Assembly (NCBI GenBank): GCA_028279215.1
Contig: JANQOF010000002.1
Span: 1-64,000 of the forward strand
Origin: Pirellulales bacterium
Lineage (GTDB): Bacteria > Planctomycetota > Planctomycetia > Pirellulales > Lacipirellulaceae
Length of the DNA stretch: 64,000 bases
Reading direction: 5' to 3'
A program made the position numbers and the translations under genes. Below the pieces are notes generated by a model. That model was not told where the DNA came from. It saw only the letters and a program-made list of their open reading frames with translations, and ran no database searches. This document shows positions 34,424-43,250 of this stretch, piece after piece. Position 1 is the first letter of the stretch, and every line of letters begins with the position of its first letter.

Positions 34424-36070
34424 ATGTCGCAAATCATCGGTTCCGAAACCGTACCCGAGCCCCGAGGTTGGCTGCGCCAACCATTTGTGCCGGCGACGAT
34501 CGGCAGTGTACTGTTGCTGGTCGCCCAGCCACCGCTTTCATTGGCGCCGCTGGCCTGGGCGGCACCGCTGCCGTGGCTATATCTCGCGACAAGGCCGCAG
34601 CTTGGTGCCCGCCGACCCAACTTGCAGCTCTGGGCCGCGGGATTCCTGTACTGGGTGCTGGCCGCGCACTGGCTTCGCCTGGCGCACCCAGCGACGTTTC
34701 TTGGATTGCTGGCGCTAGCGGCCTACTTTGGCGTTTACTTGCCAATCTTTGTGCAGGTCGTACGTCATGGCGTCAAACGCTGGGCACTGCCCGTTTGGCT
34801 CGTGGCGCCGGTGGTTTGGGTGGCGATTGAGTGGCTCCAAGCCCATCTACTTGGTGGCTTTTTGATGGCCGCACTTGGCCATACGCAGATCGAGTATTCG
34901 CCGCTCGTGCAAATCGCCGACCTCGGCGGCGCGTATCTCGTGTCGGCGCTCGTGATACTTGTAGCGGGCTGCGTGTGCGAGATCGCGATGGCGGCAGTCT
35001 CCCACCTAGGCGTCGTATCACGTTCGCGTGCCGTGCTCGCCGCATTGGTCGGCGTAGTAGCTGTAAGTAGCTCGCTCCACTATGGGCGCAACCAACTCGC
35101 CAACTACGCGCCAGCACCGGATGCCGAAACAAAGCGACTTGCACTCATCCAAGGCAACGAACGCGCGGTGTGGACCAGCGATCCAGGCCGCGACAAGCGG
35201 GTGATGGACGTCTATGTTCGGCTCACAGACGAGGCAACCACGACTGCCGCCCAGCAGCGACGGCCACTCGACCTCGTTGTGTGGCCCGAGGGAGCATTCC
35301 GCACACCTATGTTCGAGTACGGCGAGTCCACCGAATTCACAGACCAGATGCTGCAAAACGAGGGTGTTGCCGAGCGCGATCTTAGTTCGTTTGTAAAGAT
35401 CACTCAAGCGCCAGTATTGGTCGGTATTGATCGATTGTACTTCGCAGACCCCAACGCCTTCGGCAAGGTATTCAACGCCGCCGTGGCCATCGACGCCGAT
35501 GGGGCGATCGTTGGTACGTACGACAAGAATCATCTGGTGATGTTTGGCGAATACGTCCCCGGCGGCTCGATCTGGCCGGGCATCTATCGCTACTTTCCAA
35601 TCGGTGGCGTCACTCCAGGTGGCGAAGCCGCGTTGTTTGCGATCGACGGAGTCAAGTACATGCCAACCATCTGCTACGAGACGGTAATACCACACGTGAT
35701 CCGTAGACAAGTTGTCGAACTGACCGACGCCGGCGAGCGGCCTGATGTGCTGGTGAACATCACCAACGACTCGTGGTTCTACGATTCGAGTGAATTGGCC
35801 ATGCACTTGGCATGCAGTCGGTTTCGCGCCATCGAATGTCGAACGCCGATGGTAGTGGCCGCGAATGGCGGCCTATCGGCCAACATCGATCGCTGCGGTC
35901 GGGTGCTCGACGTCAGCCAGCCGATGACTGAGGAAGTGCTGCTTGTGGACGTTGTGCCTGGGGGCAGCGATACACCCTACCTACGCTACGGCGACACTTT
36001 CGCGATCGCCTGCCTGGTTGTTAGTGTACTACTGGCCGCCGATGGTCTGCTGCGGCGATGGCAAAGCTGA
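34424..36070 (+). CDS. lnt: Apolipoprotein N-acyltransferase
   Basis: A 548-residue membrane enzyme that adds the third acyl chain to lipoproteins in the inner membrane. About six N-terminal hydrophobic helices (20-230) precede a periplasmic nitrilase-type domain. The catalytic Glu is in VVWPEGAFRTP, the Lys in DKNHLVMFGEYVPGG and the Cys in MPTICYETVIP. LVNITNDSWF follows as expected. It follows the acidic lipoprotein gene by 36 bp and precedes the ABC-F gene by 10 bp, so all three may share a transcript. Confidence 0.92.
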   Translation: MSQIIGSETVPEPRGWLRQPFVPATIGSVLLLVAQPPLSLAPLAWAAPLPWLYLATRPQLGARRPNLQLWAAGFLYWVLAAHWLRLAHPATFLGLLALAAYFGVYLPIFVQVVRHGVKRWALPVWLVAPVVWVAIEWLQAHLLGGFLMAALGHTQIEYSPLVQIADLGGAYLVSALVILVAGCVCEIAMAAVSHLGVVSRSRAVLAALVGVVAVSSSLHYGRNQLANYAPAPDAETKRLALIQGNERAVWTSDPGRDKRVMDVYVRLTDEATTTAAQQRRPLDLVVWPEGAFRTPMFEYGESTEFTDQMLQNEGVAERDLSSFVKITQAPVLVGIDRLYFADPNAFGKVFNAAVAIDADGAIVGTYDKNHLVMFGEYVPGGSIWPGIYRYFPIGGVTPGGEAALFAIDGVKYMPTICYETVIPHVIRRQVVELTDAGERPDVLVNITNDSWFYDSSELAMHLACSRFRAIECRTPMVVAANGGLSANIDRCGRVLDVSQPMTEEVLLVDVVPGGSDTPYLRYGDTFAIACLVVSVLLAADGLLRRWQS

Positions 36071-36080
36071 CGATCCCTTT

Positions 36081-37853
36081 ATGCCGGTTGTACTTACTCT
36101 CCAGGACGCACACAAACGCTACGGCGAGCAGCACTTGCTCGACGGTGCGACCTGCGCGCTGGCCGACGACCAGAAAGTCGGACTGATCGGCCGAAATGGC
36201 GCTGGCAAGTCGACGCTGTGCCGAATCCTGCTCGGCGAGGAAGACCTCGACGCCGGTGAGGTGGTGCGAAGCAAGAAGCTCCGCCTTGGCTATCTACGGC
36301 AGCACGACCCGTTTGAGCCGGACGAAACGGTGCTCAACTTTCTCACCCGCGATAGTGGCCAACCCGAGTGGCGATGTGGTGAGATTGCTTGGCAGTTCGC
36401 GCTCTCCGACGCGATGCTCGATCAACCCGTGAAAGAACTTTCGGGCGGTTGGCAAACCCGCGTGAAGCTCGCCGCGCTGCTGCTGCACAATCCCAATTTG
36501 TTGGTCCTCGACGAACCAACCAACTTTCTCGACCTGCGAACGCAGATGTTGTTGGAGCATTTTCTCCGCGAGTTTCGTGGGGGCTGCTTGATCGTGTCGC
36601 ACGACCGGTCGTTCCTGATGAAGACGTGCAACCACACGCTGGAAGTGTCGCGCGGCCAGCTAACCATGTTTCCAGGCAACGTCGAAAGCTATCTGAACAA
36701 TCTTGACGAGCGCCGTGAACACGATCGCCGAGCTAACGCGGCTACACTGGCGAAGCGAAAGCAGTTGGAGACTTTCATCAACAAGAACCGGGCCAATGCC
36801 AACACCGCAAGCCAGGCGCGAAGCAAGGCGAAGCAACTCAAGCGGCTCGAGCTTGTGGAAGTCGCCGGCGACGAGGCCTCGGTTTCGTTCAGCTTCCCAA
36901 AGATCGAACCTCGTCGTGGTCCGGCGGTGCGCACCGAAGGTCTAGCGATTGGCTATCCTGATTTGACGGTGGCCGACGACATCCATGTGGAGATCGAACA
37001 TGGCTCGCGAGTTGGCATCGTGGGCGACAACGGCCAAGGCAAAACGACCTTCCTGCGGACACTTTGTGGATCGCTCAAGCCACTGGCGGGTGAGATGAAA
37101 TGGGGTTTTGGTTGCGAGGTGGGTGTCTACGCGCAGCACGTTTACACCACGCTCGATCCAAAAAAAACGGTGATGGAGTATCTTGAGTACCAAGCCGCCA
37201 GCGATGCCACCACGCAGCAAATCAAAGACATCGCCGGCAGCTTCTTGTTCAGCGGCGAACTGGCCAACAAACGAATCAACGTATTGAGCGGTGGCGAGCG
37301 GGCGCGGTTGGTGCTGGCTGGCTTATTGCTAGAGAAGCACAACGTGCTCGTGCTCGACGAGCCGGGCAACCACCTCGACGTCGAGACGGTCGAGGCACTT
37401 GCCGATGCGCTCGAGCGGTACCAAGGCACGGTGATCTTCACCAGCCACGACCGCCATTTTATGCACCGCGTGGCGACCGACGTCGTCGAGGTGCGCGAAG
37501 GGCGCGTGGTGATCTACCCGGCAAGCTACGACGATTACGTGTACCGCGTGCAGAAGGAAATCGACACCGGACTGCGGGCGGAGGCGGCTGCCCACGCCCG
37601 GCCCGACGACGCAACCGCATCGCGAAAGGCCGACGCGCGTGCCGACCGTGAAGCACAGAAGCGATTGAAGTCGGTCGAACGGAAAATCGCCAAACTGGAC
37701 GCGGAACGCAAAGAAGTGGGCGAGCAACTGCTAAACGTGACCGAAGCGGCCGAAGCGCAGACGTTGCACGAGCGGACCACGGCTATCTCTGAAGAGATTG
37801 ATTCGCTCGAGCACCAGTGGATGGAACTCTATGAGCAAGTCGAAGGCGGTTGA
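36081..37853 (+). CDS. ABC-F family ATPase
   Basis: A 590-residue soluble protein with two ABC ATPase domains and no membrane helices, so it belongs to the ABC-F class that acts on the ribosome. Walker A motifs GRNGAGKST (about 39-47) and GDNGQGKTT, signatures KELSGGWQ and NVLSGGERAR, and Walker B LLVLDEPTNFLDLR and VLVLDEPGNHLDVE are visible. The second Walker B has Gly-Asn where Thr-Asn is usual. The linker is lysine-rich, and the C-terminal tail is a coiled coil (about 510-590). ATG 36081 is the obvious start. Confidence 0.92.
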   Translation: MPVVLTLQDAHKRYGEQHLLDGATCALADDQKVGLIGRNGAGKSTLCRILLGEEDLDAGEVVRSKKLRLGYLRQHDPFEPDETVLNFLTRDSGQPEWRCGEIAWQFALSDAMLDQPVKELSGGWQTRVKLAALLLHNPNLLVLDEPTNFLDLRTQMLLEHFLREFRGGCLIVSHDRSFLMKTCNHTLEVSRGQLTMFPGNVESYLNNLDERREHDRRANAATLAKRKQLETFINKNRANANTASQARSKAKQLKRLELVEVAGDEASVSFSFPKIEPRRGPAVRTEGLAIGYPDLTVADDIHVEIEHGSRVGIVGDNGQGKTTFLRTLCGSLKPLAGEMKWGFGCEVGVYAQHVYTTLDPKKTVMEYLEYQAASDATTQQIKDIAGSFLFSGELANKRINVLSGGERARLVLAGLLLEKHNVLVLDEPGNHLDVETVEALADALERYQGTVIFTSHDRHFMHRVATDVVEVREGRVVIYPASYDDYVYRVQKEIDTGLRAEAAAHARPDDATASRKADARADREAQKRLKSVERKIAKLDAERKEVGEQLLNVTEAAEAQTLHERTTAISEEIDSLEHQWMELYEQVEGG

Positions 37854-37861
37854 CGCCATGC

Positions 37862-38860
37862 TCAACTGGCATTCGCGTACGCATTGTAGAGCGCCTGGCA
37901 CTCATCGACGCTCATCTCGCCTTGCTTGACCACGAATCGATACTTCACGTCCAGTGGATCGTCGGCCGTCACGTCGGTGACGAAGAACGAACCAAACCGA
38001 CCATAGTCACGCTCGCTGGAATGCGCGGGTTTAGGGTTGTCTGGGTGTTCCAGGCGTAGCACGGTGTAGCGCTCGCCATCCAGCACAAAGCTCAGCGCCA
38101 ACCACGGGCGATTCGTGGTTTCCACGTTCATTGGGTCGCCGGCGTCTCTGTGATTCCAGTTGCGTGCTTCGCCTGGCTCCCCAACCCCATCAGTCCGTAC
38201 GTAGTACGTTTGCTTAGATGTTTCGTCAGGCACCTTTTGCGAGGCGCGAAACTGTACACCCGAATGTTGTGGATCGCCATCGAGCTGGATCGAATCGACT
38301 TCGTCTGCCGGCGTAAGTTTCGACTCAAAATCGATCTGCAGCATCCCGTCCACAAGACCAACATCCTGAGTGCGGTGTTCGGTGGCGAACTGCTCACCTT
38401 CTTCGCCGTGCCACGTAACTACCGACGTGAACCATCCGCCCTCGTCGTCGGCGTCTATGGCGTCGAACTTGGCATGTTGCTGGAATGCCTTGCCTAGGCA
38501 GTGCCAAGTGTCGCAATGCTTGTCGTCGCCGTAGGTGATCTTGTTATATCCAAAGAAGATGCCACGGTGATGCGGATACAAACCACCGGGACCTTTGGTA
38601 AGGATCTGCGACCCGTCTGGGCTGAACACATGCAGATAGGGCTTATACGTCTCAGCTCGCCGCTCGTTCGACGAATCGTCGACTGGCGCGTACATGTACC
38701 GCACCAACGGCGTGCGGCCGTGGAGTAGTTCGGCAGTATGTTGCTCCGTCGAATCGACCCAACGATACGGTTGAGCAATGCCGCAGTCTGGTAGGATAGA
38801 AAGAACCAGCAGCGTGCAGATCGCGGCTGCTAACGGATGTACACGGGCATTCTTGTTCAT
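37862..38860 (-). CDS. Secreted DUF6807 (PmoA-like) protein
   Basis: A 332-residue exported protein with a signal peptide (LAAAICTLLVLSILPDC). The DUF6807/PmoA-like domain shows PYLHVFSPDGSQILTKGPGG, HHRGIFFGYN, GDKHCDTWHCL-type residues and HPDNPKPAHSSERDYGRFGS. The family is frequent in planctomycetes and Verrucomicrobia, often beside sugar-degradation genes, and despite its name it is not a subunit of methane monooxygenase. The reaction is unknown. It converges with the ABC-F gene with an 8-bp gap and stands apart from the exporter genes by about 270 bp of repeat-bearing DNA. Confidence 0.88.
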   Translation of the reverse strand: MNKNARVHPLAAAICTLLVLSILPDCGIAQPYRWVDSTEQHTAELLHGRTPLVRYMYAPVDDSSNERRAETYKPYLHVFSPDGSQILTKGPGGLYPHHRGIFFGYNKITYGDDKHCDTWHCLGKAFQQHAKFDAIDADDEGGWFTSVVTWHGEEGEQFATEHRTQDVGLVDGMLQIDFESKLTPADEVDSIQLDGDPQHSGVQFRASQKVPDETSKQTYYVRTDGVGEPGEARNWNHRDAGDPMNVETTNRPWLALSFVLDGERYTVLRLEHPDNPKPAHSSERDYGRFGSFFVTDVTADDPLDVKYRFVVKQGEMSVDECQALYNAYANAS

Positions 38861-38972
38861 GCAACTAGCTTATCCACCGGCCACCCGTTCGGCAACGTCC
38901 TAGCGAGACGATTACAAGCGGCTTATTGAACCGCCAAGAACCTTAAGGACGGTCGATTGACGTTGCGCAGGC

Positions 38973-39110
38973 TAGAACGTGCTTCGGCTAGCTGTAGCGG
39001 TGTTGGTGCAAACGAGCCGAATCTGACAAGGCGGCCGAAGCAGGCAACTCTTTACGATTCGTCGATGTTGGCCAACATAACCAGATGCAGACGCTGTAGG
39101 CCAACACCCT
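38973..39110 (-). repeat. 138-bp dispersed element, copy B
   Basis: Reverse-complement copy of the element at 30520-30657, same length and no gaps. It lies just downstream of the ABC permease gene, in 273 bp that hold no gene. Internal complementarity between GTGTTGG near one end and CCAACAC near the other suggests a folded RNA or DNA hairpin. Confidence 0.8.
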
Positions 39111-39133
39111 AAAAAAGGCGATGGACGCTCAAG

Positions 39134-39946
39134 TTACACGGTGCAGATGCTCCGTCGCGCCATAATCTCGCTACCGGCCGCTAGGGATACGCACGCAATC
39201 GTGAGTAATACGGCGACGTCGCTCGTAGGAAACTCACCAGACTGCAAGACGACCGCCGGTCGGTAATACTCAAGAATTCCTAGGAAGGCAACTCGCCCAG
39301 CCGGCTCCCAAAGCTGCGCGGCGAAGTTCAGCAGGAAAGAGCCGAGTACCAGAGCAAACACCACGGCAATCGCACGGCTGCGGTGGCTCGCAAGTGACGA
39401 CACCAGGAATCCCACAGCACCGACCGCCAAGTAAACGCAGTACAGATTCGTCATCATCATGAGCGCTACGTGCGTCTCTGGTCGCATGTGCTCGGGCATG
39501 GCTGGCGAGGCGAGGCGATGGCCCGCAAAACCAAATGCCAGCAACAGCAATCCAGTTGCCAGCCACATGAGCACTTCGCTCCAGTAGAGCTGCCTGCGAC
39601 CGACTGGTAGTCCGAGTAGAAAGTCGATGGTGCCACGATCGATTTCGCCGGCTGGGACGCGAGTCGACAGACTGATAGCGTGGAACCAAAGCAGCGTCAG
39701 CACGATTGGATGGACCCATAGCACGGCCTGCATCGCCTCAGCGGCCATTTGGTCGCCGAGCTCGGTGCCAAGTAGCGCCTGCAACATGGATTCAACGAAT
39801 GGCAGCTTATCGAATACCTCTTCGAATCCCTCTTGCACCTTGGGAATCAGAACCGTCAGCAAGATGTTGACTCCGAACAGTCCGCTCGCAACCAATAGCG
39901 TCGGTAGCCAAATCTCCCGGAGTGTCTTTGTCAGCAGTCCTAGCAT
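39134..39946 (-). CDS. ABC-2 type transporter permease
   Basis: A 270-residue membrane protein with about six hydrophobic helices. It starts with a cytoplasmic LLTKTLREIWLPTLLVASG, followed by long alternating helices. STRVPAGEIDRGTIDFLLGLPVGRRQLYW-like sequence (about 94-122) is the characteristic loop of ABC-2 permeases of the ABC exporter type. The start codon shares one base with the stop of the upstream ATPase gene (TGATG), so the pair is co-translated. The cargo is unknown. A 138-bp repeat follows the stop codon. Confidence 0.85.
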   Translation of the reverse strand: MLGLLTKTLREIWLPTLLVASGLFGVNILLTVLIPKVQEGFEEVFDKLPFVESMLQALLGTELGDQMAAEAMQAVLWVHPIVLTLLWFHAISLSTRVPAGEIDRGTIDFLLGLPVGRRQLYWSEVLMWLATGLLLLAFGFAGHRLASPAMPEHMRPETHVALMMMTNLYCVYLAVGAVGFLVSSLASHRSRAIAVVFALVLGSFLLNFAAQLWEPAGRVAFLGILEYYRPAVVLQSGEFPTSDVAVLLTIACVSLAAGSEIMARRSICTV

Positions 39947-40842
39947 CAGCCCCCCGTCTCCGCGTTGTGGTACAGCGAATGAAATACGGCATCCAGATCG
40001 GGGTGACTAATGCGAATGTCGACCAATGGTTGTTGACTTGCCCACGCAAGCAGCGGCGGTGTGGGGCCTCTCAGTTCGCACTGTAGCTCACTCTTGGACT
40101 GTTGCCGCATTGCGAGGAACTCGGGGAGACGAACGGCACTTGCTGCTTCCACGGAATCGTACACAAGTTCCACCGTGCGGGGTGCCTGTTCGCGAAGGGC
40201 GTGTAGCGGCTCGTCGACCACCAGTTGTCCGTGACGCACGATGGCCACTCGATCGCATAGGGCTTCGACTTCACTAAGTGTATGGCTGGAGAAAAATATG
40301 GTTTGGCCTGCGGTCGCCGCCTCGCGAACCAAGTCGGCCAGCACCGATTGCATCAGTGGGTCGAGCCCCGAGGTCGGCTCGTCGAGTATCAGCAGCTTGG
40401 GGCGATGAGCCATGGCAAGGACCAATCCCAGTTTTTGCCGTGTGCCACGCGACATCTTACGCACGGGCAAGTTCGGTTCGAGTTCAAAGCTGTCTGCCAA
40501 CTCGGCGGCGCGCGGCTGGATGTGCTGCTGGCGGATGCGGGAGACGATTGTGACTGCCGATCTCAGCGACAGCCACGGGTACAGTCGTAGGTCGCCAGGA
40601 AGATATCCTACGGCGTGCTTCAGCCGCGCGCTCTCTCGCCAGCAGTTGAGACCCACAATCTCCGCCCGTCCGGAGTTGGGTTTGAGCAGCCCCATCAGCA
40701 GCCGAATCGTCGTCGTCTTTCCTGCTCCATTGGGCCCTAGAAAGCCAAACGTTTCGCCTGGTCCAACCTCAAGATCAATCCCGTCGACACCCCGCCGGAC
40801 GCCATACCGTCGAGTCAGTTTTTCGGTGCGAATAACACTCAT
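39946..40842 (-). CDS. ABC exporter ATP-binding protein
   Basis: A 298-residue ABC ATPase of the exporter (drug/antibiotic or multidrug-like) class. Walker A is GPNGAGKTT near residue 42, signature KMSRGTRQK, and Walker B LLILDEPTSGLDP near residue 155. The His loop follows in FFSSHTLSEVE. The C-terminal domain beyond 220 is typical of ABC-2 exporters that pair with a separate permease. It precedes the permease gene with a TGATG overlap. ATG 40842 starts the ABC domain; the frame is open to 40935. Probably a two-gene efflux or lipid-export unit. Confidence 0.92.
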   Translation of the reverse strand: MSVIRTEKLTRRYGVRRGVDGIDLEVGPGETFGFLGPNGAGKTTTIRLLMGLLKPNSGRAEIVGLNCWRESARLKHAVGYLPGDLRLYPWLSLRSAVTIVSRIRQQHIQPRAAELADSFELEPNLPVRKMSRGTRQKLGLVLAMAHRPKLLILDEPTSGLDPLMQSVLADLVREAATAGQTIFFSSHTLSEVEALCDRVAIVRHGQLVVDEPLHALREQAPRTVELVYDSVEAASAVRLPEFLAMRQQSKSELQCELRGPTPPLLAWASQQPLVDIRISHPDLDAVFHSLYHNAETGG

Positions 40843-40888
40843 AAGAGATACAGGAGAAGCACGTCGAACGCGTCGGAACGACGTCGCA

Positions 40889-41782
40889 TTAGAATCGTAT
40901 GGCAAATCGCTCCGCCTGCTCGGCGATATCGACACCCACTAGTTTGCGCCATGTGTCAAGGAACCTGGCGTACATGCTTCCGGGCGTTCCGCTTCCAATC
41001 GGTTGGTCATTGAACTCAACGACCGGCAACATGCAAATCGATGTGCTGGCGAGCCAGACCTCCTCCGCGGCGGCGAATTCCTCAACCGTGATGTCCCGCT
41101 CGACCAGTTCGAGACCGAGCGCCGGGGCAAGTTCAGCGATAACGCCCAGGCTCACGCCCGGAAGCACCTTGGTGCTCTTCGGCGTTGATAGCCCATTCTT
41201 GCCATCAAACGTTACCAAATTGGCTGTCGATCCCTCGCCGATGTAGCCTTCTTGGTCGAGCAGCACCGCCCGGGATGTGGGATTATAGGTGCGGGCTTCG
41301 ATTTCTGCCAAGTAGTAGTGCATGCGGCTACGACACTTGAGCGATGCGGGCCAACAACTGGGCGGCACCTGCCGGTGCTGACTCTGCAACATCGAAACAC
41401 CGCTGTTGTACTCGTTAGCCCAATCACCGAACGGTAGCGGATGGCCGTGTACGCAAATGGTTGGACCGGCGCCCACGCCTGGTGTGACAAACGCAATCAC
41501 GGCCCAATCGTCGCCCGGCTTGACTTGTTCGCGATGGCGTCTCTCATACTCGTCGATGGTGACCTCGAGTTCGGCCACTACTGTGCTCGCCGCGAGTCCA
41601 ATCACTTCGAGCGACGATCGCATCCGTGCCAGGTGATCGGCTTTGCGGAACACTTGTCCGCAGAACGTCCGCAACCGCTCTGTCACGGTGACGCCCATGG
41701 CGAATCCCAGGTCGGCGACCGGTATCGCAAGTTCGCTCTCGGGTATCCACGCCCCGTTATAGTAGGCCGTTCGGTCGTTCAT
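40889..41782 (-). CDS. PLP-dependent class IV aminotransferase
   Basis: A 297-residue fold-type IV enzyme, related to branched-chain and D-amino-acid aminotransferases and aminodeoxychorismate lyase. The N-terminal YYNGAWIPESELAIPVADLG is typical. The PLP Lys is probably in SLKCRSRMHYYLAE near residue 170, followed by EGSTANLVTF with the phosphate-binding Thr, and LPGVSLGVIAELA. Substrate class cannot be fixed from sequence. It lies 46 bp upstream of the ABC ATPase gene and could share its transcript. The alpha/beta hydrolase gene lies upstream on the same strand. Confidence 0.88.
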   Translation of the reverse strand: MNDRTAYYNGAWIPESELAIPVADLGFAMGVTVTERLRTFCGQVFRKADHLARMRSSLEVIGLAASTVVAELEVTIDEYERRHREQVKPGDDWAVIAFVTPGVGAGPTICVHGHPLPFGDWANEYNSGVSMLQSQHRQVPPSCWPASLKCRSRMHYYLAEIEARTYNPTSRAVLLDQEGYIGEGSTANLVTFDGKNGLSTPKSTKVLPGVSLGVIAELAPALGLELVERDITVEEFAAAEEVWLASTSICMLPVVEFNDQPIGSGTPGSMYARFLDTWRKLVGVDIAEQAERFAIRF

Positions 41783-41822
41783 GTTGCCTGGTGGCGAGTG
41801 GCCGCAAGCGACTGCGGCGCCG

Positions 41823-42800
41823 CTATCGCTCGATGTACGTCAGGTGTTCCCACACCCGCGTCATCGTACGCCCTGTTGCTAGGTATCTGAAGAGGTCGTG
41901 TGAGCGACCGACGCACCTGCTGCAATCGTAGTTCGTCACGCGCGAGCGGGCCTCGGCACTCAGGCACGTGGGGCCACAGTAGCCCATCGCCTGTGGGTTG
42001 CTGCACTTGTCGATCAATCTGTAGTAACGCATAGCCGGGTCGTTCCGGTTGTTTAGCAGCATCAACTCTTCGATCTGGTTCATGGCCAACCCGTGGTAGC
42101 AATTTGGGCCAAACCAGTGGGCGTGCGTCGCTGCCGCCAGGAAGGCAACCCGCATCGGCGGCCGGTGTCCCGTTGGCTGGTCGTAAAGTCCAAGCCCGTT
42201 GAGATCCCCGCCGGCGAGCAGGTGCATGGCCCCGCCGACGATTCGCGCTCCGTAGCTGTAACCGAGAAAGCTGATCTGTTCCTCTACCGGCATCTGATTC
42301 ACCACCCAAGCCAACTCCCAACCAACCGGCCTGGTGCGAGCAGCCTTTACTCGAAAGTCTTTCAACAGCCCGGGTATCTCCGTAGACGGCCACGAGAAGA
42401 TCACGAACCGCACCGCTCGGTCGTTACCCAGCCGCCGCGCCATCGACCGATAAACTCGCAGGCCGCGCGAGCGCGCCATGCAGGTATCGACCTTATTGCC
42501 GTGCACGAAGAACACAGTAACAACGCCGGGCGCGGTGGGTTCGATAAGCGTCCAAAAATCGGAATCCATCCACCGGCGTGCGCCTGACTCGTCAACCACC
42601 GCGTACTCTTTCACGCGAAGTCGTTCAGCCAGACGCGCTTCGTTGGTTGTGCAACCCGCCGGGCGAACGTTTACCACGAGTATCTGATCGGCGAGCCGAG
42701 AGTTGCAGGTCGCGGCAGCAAGAGCTGCGTCGACATACCCAAACGAGGCGGCAGCCAACAGTGCGCAAGTAATCAATCGGCGGGCGGGGCGTACGCGCAT
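41823..42800 (-). CDS. Exported alpha/beta hydrolase (DUF900-like)
   Basis: A 325-residue secreted hydrolase. A signal peptide (LITCALLAAASFGYVDAALA) is followed by a core in which TVFFVHGNKVD carries the oxyanion His-Gly and ISFLGYSYGARI holds the nucleophile Ser in GxSxG. ATHAHWFGPNCYHG is near residue 225. The C-terminal part has an unusual Cys cluster (CSNPQAMGYCGPTC and NYDCSRCVG) that could form disulfides or bind a metal. The substrate is unknown. ATG 42800 starts the signal peptide; the frame is open to 42851. About 40 bp separate it from the aminotransferase gene. Confidence 0.82.
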   Translation of the reverse strand: MRVRPARRLITCALLAAASFGYVDAALAAATCNSRLADQILVVNVRPAGCTTNEARLAERLRVKEYAVVDESGARRWMDSDFWTLIEPTAPGVVTVFFVHGNKVDTCMARSRGLRVYRSMARRLGNDRAVRFVIFSWPSTEIPGLLKDFRVKAARTRPVGWELAWVVNQMPVEEQISFLGYSYGARIVGGAMHLLAGGDLNGLGLYDQPTGHRPPMRVAFLAAATHAHWFGPNCYHGLAMNQIEELMLLNNRNDPAMRYYRLIDKCSNPQAMGYCGPTCLSAEARSRVTNYDCSRCVGRSHDLFRYLATGRTMTRVWEHLTYIER

Positions 42801-43250
42801 GGTGATTAATAGTGGGACTGAGAGTACTGTAGGAACGGACTGTGTAACCATCGGTAGTCGATTGCTAGCTGCGCCACACGAATGGACATCGGTAGTGGTC
42901 GAGCCGGTCTTTCGGCCCGCGCGTCTTGGTCGGGCAGTACGGGCTGCAGGCCGGCTGTGCGGGTTGCAGAACTTGCGTCGTTCGGTGCGGTGGGTGGGAT
43001 CGCAGTTTGTTCAAAAAAATCAACCGTTGCGTTTGCACTACGTGCCCTGTGGTGTACGTTTCGAGGACGCAACCTGCCGCAGACAACGTCGTCGTGTGAC
43101 TGCTTGCCCGCCAAGGTTGTGCCCCGCCAGTTTCCCTCCCCAATCGCTCGCCCACAAGGCGTGTGCCCACCATTTGCCTGTTGCCGCCGACCACCGGCCC
43201 GCCGCTGCCATTGACCGGCGCGGTAGAAGCACAGGCAAGGAGTGATCAAC
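42801..43250. other. 450-bp region without a recognised gene
   Basis: Space between the divergent alpha/beta hydrolase and Cys-rich lipoprotein genes. Open frames exist on both strands but are overlapping, arginine- and proline-rich, and without family likeness. A promoter for the lipoprotein should lie here; no strong match was found. AAGGAG lies 8 bases before its start codon at 43251. Confidence 0.6.
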
